Assembly (NCBI GenBank): GCA_027946555.1
Contig: JAPEVC010000009.1
Location: 124,001 to 188,000 of the forward strand
Reading direction: 5' to 3'
Length of the DNA stretch: 64,000 nt
Origin: Gnomoniopsis sp. IMI 355080
Taxonomy: Eukaryota > Ascomycota > Sordariomycetes > Diaporthales > Gnomoniaceae
The notes below the pieces were generated by a model that was not told the origin of the DNA, searched no databases, and was given only the letters and a program-made list of their open reading frames with translations. Below, piece after piece: positions 58,901 through 64,000 of the stretch; position 1 is the first letter of the stretch; each line of letters begins with the position of its first letter. Both the position numbers and the translations under genes were made by a program.

Positions 58901-60520
58901 TGACGCTGTGTTCCCTGTGTGACGCCGGGCCAGCGAAAGACGTCCTGGTTAGCAACACCGTACAAGTGTCGCGGGTCGAATTCGCCGGTGTTTGCATTGT
59001 AGAAGTCATTGGTTAGCACCATCTCGTTCCACATCTCGACCCAGTTGACAGGCAAATCGTAGCCGGCCTCGAGATTTCCACTCATGCCCAGGAAGCGCGT
59101 CAGAGTACGGTAAACAGAGTAATGGAACGCGCCAGCGTCGAGTGCGCTGTTACCAGCGTCTCGGAGGAAGTAATCGGAGCCGGAAGTGTCGTTCCAGACC
59201 GAAGCTAGAGTTTGAGCCTCCGCGACATCGTCCATCCAAAGGTCGAGTGAGCGCCCGCGGCCCAGCCAGATCGATCCGAGTGTGTTACCAGAGGTGATCT
59301 CACCAACCAACATGAAGTTCGTCTTGTTGTATTCCCTTGCACACTCACGCATCTTGGAAGCGAAACTGGCCTGGGCGTCCACAGTCACCTGCATGGCCTT
59401 ATCCACACGGAAACCATCGATATCGAGCGCGGCAATCGTCATGCAAGAGAATCGTTCGAGACGCTCCCGAACGGGATCATACCACTCGCGCAAACGATCC
59501 TGCACGGAGGCGAATTTAGAAAGCTGACGCTGCCAATCAGGGAAAACGCCAAAAGCTTCCACGTCTCCGTATTGATCGAAATCACTATCATAGCACCCAA
59601 CAAGCTCCGAGGCGACAGTCGAGTTAAGTTGCTCGCCATTCTCGTACCAAAAAGTGGGGTAGTCGCAAGTGGAGTTGTAAGTGTTACCGATATCGAAGTC
59701 GAGATACTGCCGGGAGGTTTTCCATTGAACCTTGTGTTCCTTGACAGAGAAAGGTGTACTATCGTTCAGGTAGTTCTCGAAACCGACCAGATCGCCGAGA
59801 CTGGAGCGCGTAAAGGTGAGCGTTTGTCAGGAACAGTAATCGGCGTTGAACTTACGTTGCCATTGTATTATCCAGCAGCACGTACATGCCCCGGGTGTGA
59901 ATCTCATCGACAGTGTTCTGCCACATGGTAATGTTGCCAAAATGCTTATCCAAAAGAGTCAAGTCGAGGGGCTGGTTTCGCTTGTTAGCCAGGATATGAA
60001 TATGCGAAGATTCTCATAAACGTACAGAATATGCGTCGGCGCCCCATGGCTGGTTGATGAATGGAGATCCAGCAATGTAGATACCCTACTCGCGGTCAGT
60101 CAAGAGCTTGTCACAAGCGCGAATAAAGGTGAGCGATCATTTGCGTACCTTGACGCCCATGCCAGCTATGTAGTCTAACGAGTCGACCAGGCCCTGGAGA
60201 TCACCACCATTCCGGATCTGGGTGGACATCATGTCCGTCTCGAAAACTGTCCCATTCGAATTGTCGTTTGTTGGATCGCCATTGACATATCGATCCATAA
60301 ACACGGTATAGAAGGGAAATCTCCAGTTGGATGGGGATGCATGATAGGTATGACCAGTCCGTTCTGTTATCCAGTAGTCGAGAGGATTTGTTGCTGTCGT
60401 GTTCGCATTAAGATTAAATTCTTCCTCGGAGGCATCATATTTCAGGCCGTGAACGAAGGTGGTAGAGCATAATAGAGAGATGGCCGGAAGCCATGAAAAG
60501 GAAAACATCGTCACCACCAC
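52906..60520 (-). CDS. ags1: alpha-1,3-glucan synthase
   Basis: Cell-wall polymer synthase of 2437 aa in the plasma membrane. Six exons: 60520-60149, 60085-60026, 59971-59856, 59800-54335, 54265-53892 and 53831-52906. Order: signal peptide; extracellular GH13 amylase-like domain with DGFRVDKA (nucleophile Asp316) and VGEITS (Glu350); one membrane span at about 1080-1105; cytoplasmic GT5 glycogen-synthase-like domain starting near KIGGLG (Lys1188) and ending near 1650; a Ser/Pro/Gly-rich linker with SPGLA repeats; and from residue about 2005 a multi-span C-terminal module (VGDWPVYGFMMAFGQIL onward). This is the full Ags1/Mok1 architecture at normal length. The ATG could also be four codons later (60508). 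Confidence 0.95.
55110..55170 (-). repeat. coding tandem repeat (SPGLA units) in ags1 linker
   Basis: Near-identical 15-nt units encode consecutive Ser-Pro-Gly-Leu-Ala/Pro copies in the cytoplasmic linker of the glucan synthase. Confidence 0.75.
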
Positions 60521-63500
60521 CCCAAGCTCACATAAAGTGAGCGTCTAATAGTGAGAACGACCGTATCAAGAATAAAAGAATGGCAGGGCGTCTTTGTGAG
60601 AGAACAGGTACAGCCCGAGTAGATCCTCCGCAAGCAACGACGACGACGATAGCGAGTGACGACAGCTACGATAGCCAAGGAGTGACAATGTAAAGCAAAA
60701 GGTAAAGTTGAGGAGATGTTGGATGGCACCAGATAGGCACAGAAGTCCCGGCGAGCCCTACGGTCGGGACCTATCCACAAGGATGGCCTGGAGGGGCCAT
60801 TTCTGACAGTGCGACCCTCATTGCAGTCACCAGGGGGGGAGGGTGGCCGTGGCAGATGGAGTCCATGGCCTCCTATTGTGCACATGGAACAGGTGAGCTA
60901 AACTTAGCTGAGGAGCTCCATATCCACTCCATGGGCGTGGATGGGAAGCAAATACCTTCAGCCACACATGGGGAAGCGAGTGCGCCAGGGCAAGATAGGG
61001 GCAGGGTCTGCCAAGGCGGATTGTGTCCGATTGCAGCTTGGTGGGGGAGCTGGGGGGGACTGGGGAAAGGCAAGGCGCAAAAGATCCGCATCTTCTGTGG
61101 CTTTGGGCGGTGCGAGATGGCCTGGCGCCCGGATGGCAAGGCCTTCTCGAAGGGCTGGCTACTATGACAAGCGGTGTTGACTTTTTTGCTGGTTGATGGT
61201 GGAGCCGGGTTCAATGAGACCAGAGTTTGGCCAGGTACCTGGAAACCCCGTCTAAAGCTCGGCTTCGAGCGACTCGAACAGGCTAGATCCCAGTGCCCCA
61301 ACGATCGTGTTCCTGAATGCTCATTTGCCGCCTTCCTGATCGAGCCACCTTGAACCTGGCCCATGTCGATGTGACGGGCCGACCGTGGGGTGGTGTGTAA
61401 TAATAGTTTGGCAAGCAAATCACAGCGCACGTCGTCGAGAGACCGACTATCACGATCTTCCTGAGGCGAGGACAAGCCGCTGGGAACCCATATGTTCTGG
61501 AAGGAGCAAAAGGTCAGGACTGGGGACAGTCAATGGGACGGCGATGGGCAACATGTGGAGATGTCGAGAGGATAGCGAGGAGCTGCCGTCTGTTCACGAA
61601 TGCCGATCTATCAATCTGGACTGTCAGCGACCCACACGAAGCCGACCATCCCGCCGGGTTCAATCCACTATCAGGCTGACAAGAGAACACAGTGAGTAGG
61701 TGATTTCCAGCACCTTGTAGCCCTCGCAAGGCTCAACGAGATGCCCTGGAGATGGACAATCAAAGAATTTTAGGCGCTTGTAATCCTATGCCTTTCAGAC
61801 CCGGACAAGCTGGAGCATCGCAGCATCGGAGCACCGTGAAGGACGCCCGTCTTTTGGTGGTTCACGACGCGTGTCGGAAGACCTTGAAGTGATGACGCCG
61901 CGCAAGACAGAGTCACCCCGTTGACGACAGCAGGTGTACATAGTTGCAGAGAGCGCGCGACCTCCTATCTCCTCAACCCTCCCGTGTCCACCTCGACTGC
62001 CCATACAGGACGATGCGACTCGCACAAACGGGGGGCCCCACCAAGCTGAGCCGTGGCCGATTCTGAGAGGCCAGAGGTCGATGCCAAAGTGGGCGGCTCG
62101 CAGAAGCAGGAACACTCACACCACGCGCGTCGGAAGATTCCCAGAGGAAATAAGCAACGAAAAACCCGGTGAAATTATGATTATGCCCCGTAGAGCGACG
62201 TTGAAGCATCTCGGCCCGGAGAGGAATAGCGTCAGGACATGGGATGTGTCCAAGCCGGGCACCCCCGGACACAGCAGGGATTACCCAGGCACAGGGCGCG
62301 GATAACGATGAGATAGCAGTGTGGTGCCTGCACTGTGGCGCCGCCCACTTTCTGCACGTCGCTGGCCTCAAAGCGGAGCCTCAACGCAACTAAGCAGCCA
62401 CTCAGATCACTATCGACACCACCCATCCGCAATCATATCGTCTATCGGGCCTATCAGAACGATTGCCAATAAGGTTATGGGCCCTTGGGGCCCATGGGGG
62501 TGTTCTTGCCCCTTATTTCCCTTCCCCCTGCTCTCGCGTGCCATCTCTGATGCCATTGGCGCAGCCCTGACAGCCTAGACAGCCTGACAGTGGATCCCAG
62601 GCACACCCTGGCACATCCTGCCACTGGTCCGAACACCAGCAAAGTCGTTTACACTTTTTTTTGCAAGGTAGGCCAATTTGGCATCAGTCAGTCTCTACTG
62701 GTCGTGAGTCGTGCCTCTTATTGTCCGGACGCCGCCAACCATCCGCCAGACAGCCTCGGACATGGACCTCGAGTCAGCGATGGTCCTGTCAAATGAGCCC
62801 CTGGATGCTTAATAACTACCTTCTAGCCTTCCATACTGTCAAGATTCAGACGAACACGAGAAGGTCTACTGCGCGCAAGAGGCTTGTCCGCCTGTCCCAA
62901 CATCGTCTGTCCTCTTGGTATGTGCTGCGAGCTTACTGTGCCTCGGTGTGCCTGAGTGGACAACAGATCGGCTACGACGCTGCAAGTTGCAGCACCAGAG
63001 CTTCGTCTTTGTCCTCCCTCGTCAAGGCGCTTGAAGATCGCAATCACACCTTGTTATCAGGCTTTTTTTTCTTGGTTTTCCTTTTCTTTTTTTCTTAGTC
63101 TTGCTGCTGTGCAGTGTCTGAGAGCCAAGCACACCAAAACCAAGTTATACAACTCCATCCGGCTAGGTTACCAAACGGCCAGCCATACAGCCATACGCCT
63201 TGAAAAAGCCACAAACAAGAACAACTCTCAATCAGAGACAGTAAGAGCGGCACAGCACAATCTGTGCGCCAGATAAAAAAGCCGAAGGCTCATTGGCAAA
63301 ACAAAATTCAGGAACAATGTGACATGCAGTTGGACGCCTGGTACGCGAACCCATGAAAGCTCAGGATTTGTTAGTGCCGGGGCTAAGACTCCACACGCAT
63401 GCATTGGTCCTAGGTACACGCCTTTCAAGCACCACCCACCACCATTTTTGCAATTTCTGGATACGACATTGTAAATTCACCGCTTAGTCCTCAGCCAACG

Positions 63501-64000
63501 GTTTGCGTCTGCCAAGGCCCTCGTTTGCTTTTGTATACGCTACGTTAGTTACTGGCTTCGCTTCTCTGTTGTTCCTCGGATCTGCTTCCCGGGCCTCCCC
63601 TAAGAGAGAATTCTAGAAAATCTCTGCCCTACCATCCAACGCGATCCTCCTCTCCCTCAGCCACAAATCTCGGCCCAAACTGGTAATCAGAACATGAGTT
63701 AGGCTGTCTGGCTGCCCAGAGAGGATGGGCAGTGCTGATCGCTTCCTCGTCTTGTCACAGCCCGTATTATACACCCCATATTTCTCTCGCTTTGGCCGAG
63801 GTGCCGGGCTTCCGCTAAGTCGCCCCCCCGGTTGTGCGATTGGGATGTCCACAACGGGCTCTGAACTTTTTGCAGAGTCCCAGTCTTCTGCCGGCATGAA
63901 TTGCCCCGTTGCTATGCGCTCCCCTGACAATCGGGGGTGCTTTGGACGGTTGTACGGACCAGAGCCAATTTCCCCTTGGACCACCTGATAGCCCGCTCTC
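60521..64000. other. 3.5-kb region upstream of ags1, no gene supported
   Basis: Sequence to the end of the window on the 5' side of ags1. Frames up to 200 codons occur (for example 60873-61475 on the minus strand) but are Pro/Ser/Arg-rich without domains. A pyrimidine-rich T tract lies near 63061-63100. It probably contains a long promoter and 5' leader of ags1, and possibly the edge of a further gene beyond 64000. Confidence 0.45.

Noticed and set aside
54331..59562. Treating the 1743-codon frame and the two downstream membrane frames as separate genes
   Set aside because: The joined exons reproduce the complete alpha-1,3-glucan synthase order, including its C-terminal multi-span module, at the usual length.
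60873..61475. 200-codon minus-strand frame upstream of ags1
   Set aside because: Composition is Ser/Pro/Arg-rich without any recognisable motif and no splice partners; likely chance.
1..64000. CRISPR arrays, bacterial operons or phage genes
   Set aside because: No regularly spaced repeats; gene structure is eukaryotic throughout.

Overview
This is a 64 kb piece of nuclear chromosome from a filamentous ascomycete (Pezizomycotina). The evidence is short introns (about 50-150 nt) with GT..AG ends, Zn2Cys6 regulators with fungal-type C-terminal domains, a complete cell-wall alpha-1,3-glucan synthase, a fungal GH79 glucuronidase and an IKS-type kinase. I cannot name the genus. I worked out exon structures by hand from splice signals, reading frame and family motifs. 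Every model given closes to a whole number of codons, but none was tested against transcripts.

Layout. 0-8 kb: a Zn2Cys6 regulator (831 aa), an AAAP-type amino-acid transporter (603 aa) and a short-chain dehydrogenase (303 aa), followed by the intron-bearing 3' part of a tRNA-Glu(UUC). 9-13.4 kb: one six-exon gene for a 1342-aa protein with two SANT/Myb-like repeats, two C2H2-like fingers each followed by a conserved Asn-Asp-Asn...Asp-Gly-Thr-Phe block, and a Cys-rich domain. 13.4-16 kb: no gene, but a compact run of hairpins ending in a B-box-like motif and a T5 stop. 16-28 kb: a secreted NUP-family protein, a secreted MRJP/yellow-like protein, a second Zn2Cys6 regulator and a DHA1-type MFS exporter. 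29-35 kb: a stand-alone SRA-YDG protein beside an AT-rich hairpin tract, a small membrane protein, a low-complexity mitochondrial-type membrane protein and an MDR oxidoreductase.

35.4-38.4 kb is gene-poor. 38-46 kb: an unrecognised nuclear-type fungal protein, a secreted GH79 hydrolase and an IKS1-type kinase. 46.9-50.7 kb: an APC (choline/GABA-type) permease convergent with a second DHA1 MFS transporter, with stops only 48 bp apart. 51.4-52.6 kb: a 3-beta-HSD-type NAD-dependent epimerase/dehydrogenase. 52.9-60.5 kb: ags1 (2437 aa). The last 3.5 kb, upstream of ags1, has no gene I can support.

Functionally the window combines nutrient uptake and efflux (two importers, two exporters), secreted proteins, cell-wall synthesis and several DNA- or chromatin-binding proteins. 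No complete secondary-metabolite backbone and no intact transposon is visible. The points most worth a second look are the SANT/finger modular gene with its duplicated intron positions, the hairpin-rich Pol III-like element near 15.4 kb, the TACCTAGGTA palindrome that recurs only between genes, and the SRA-YDG gene.
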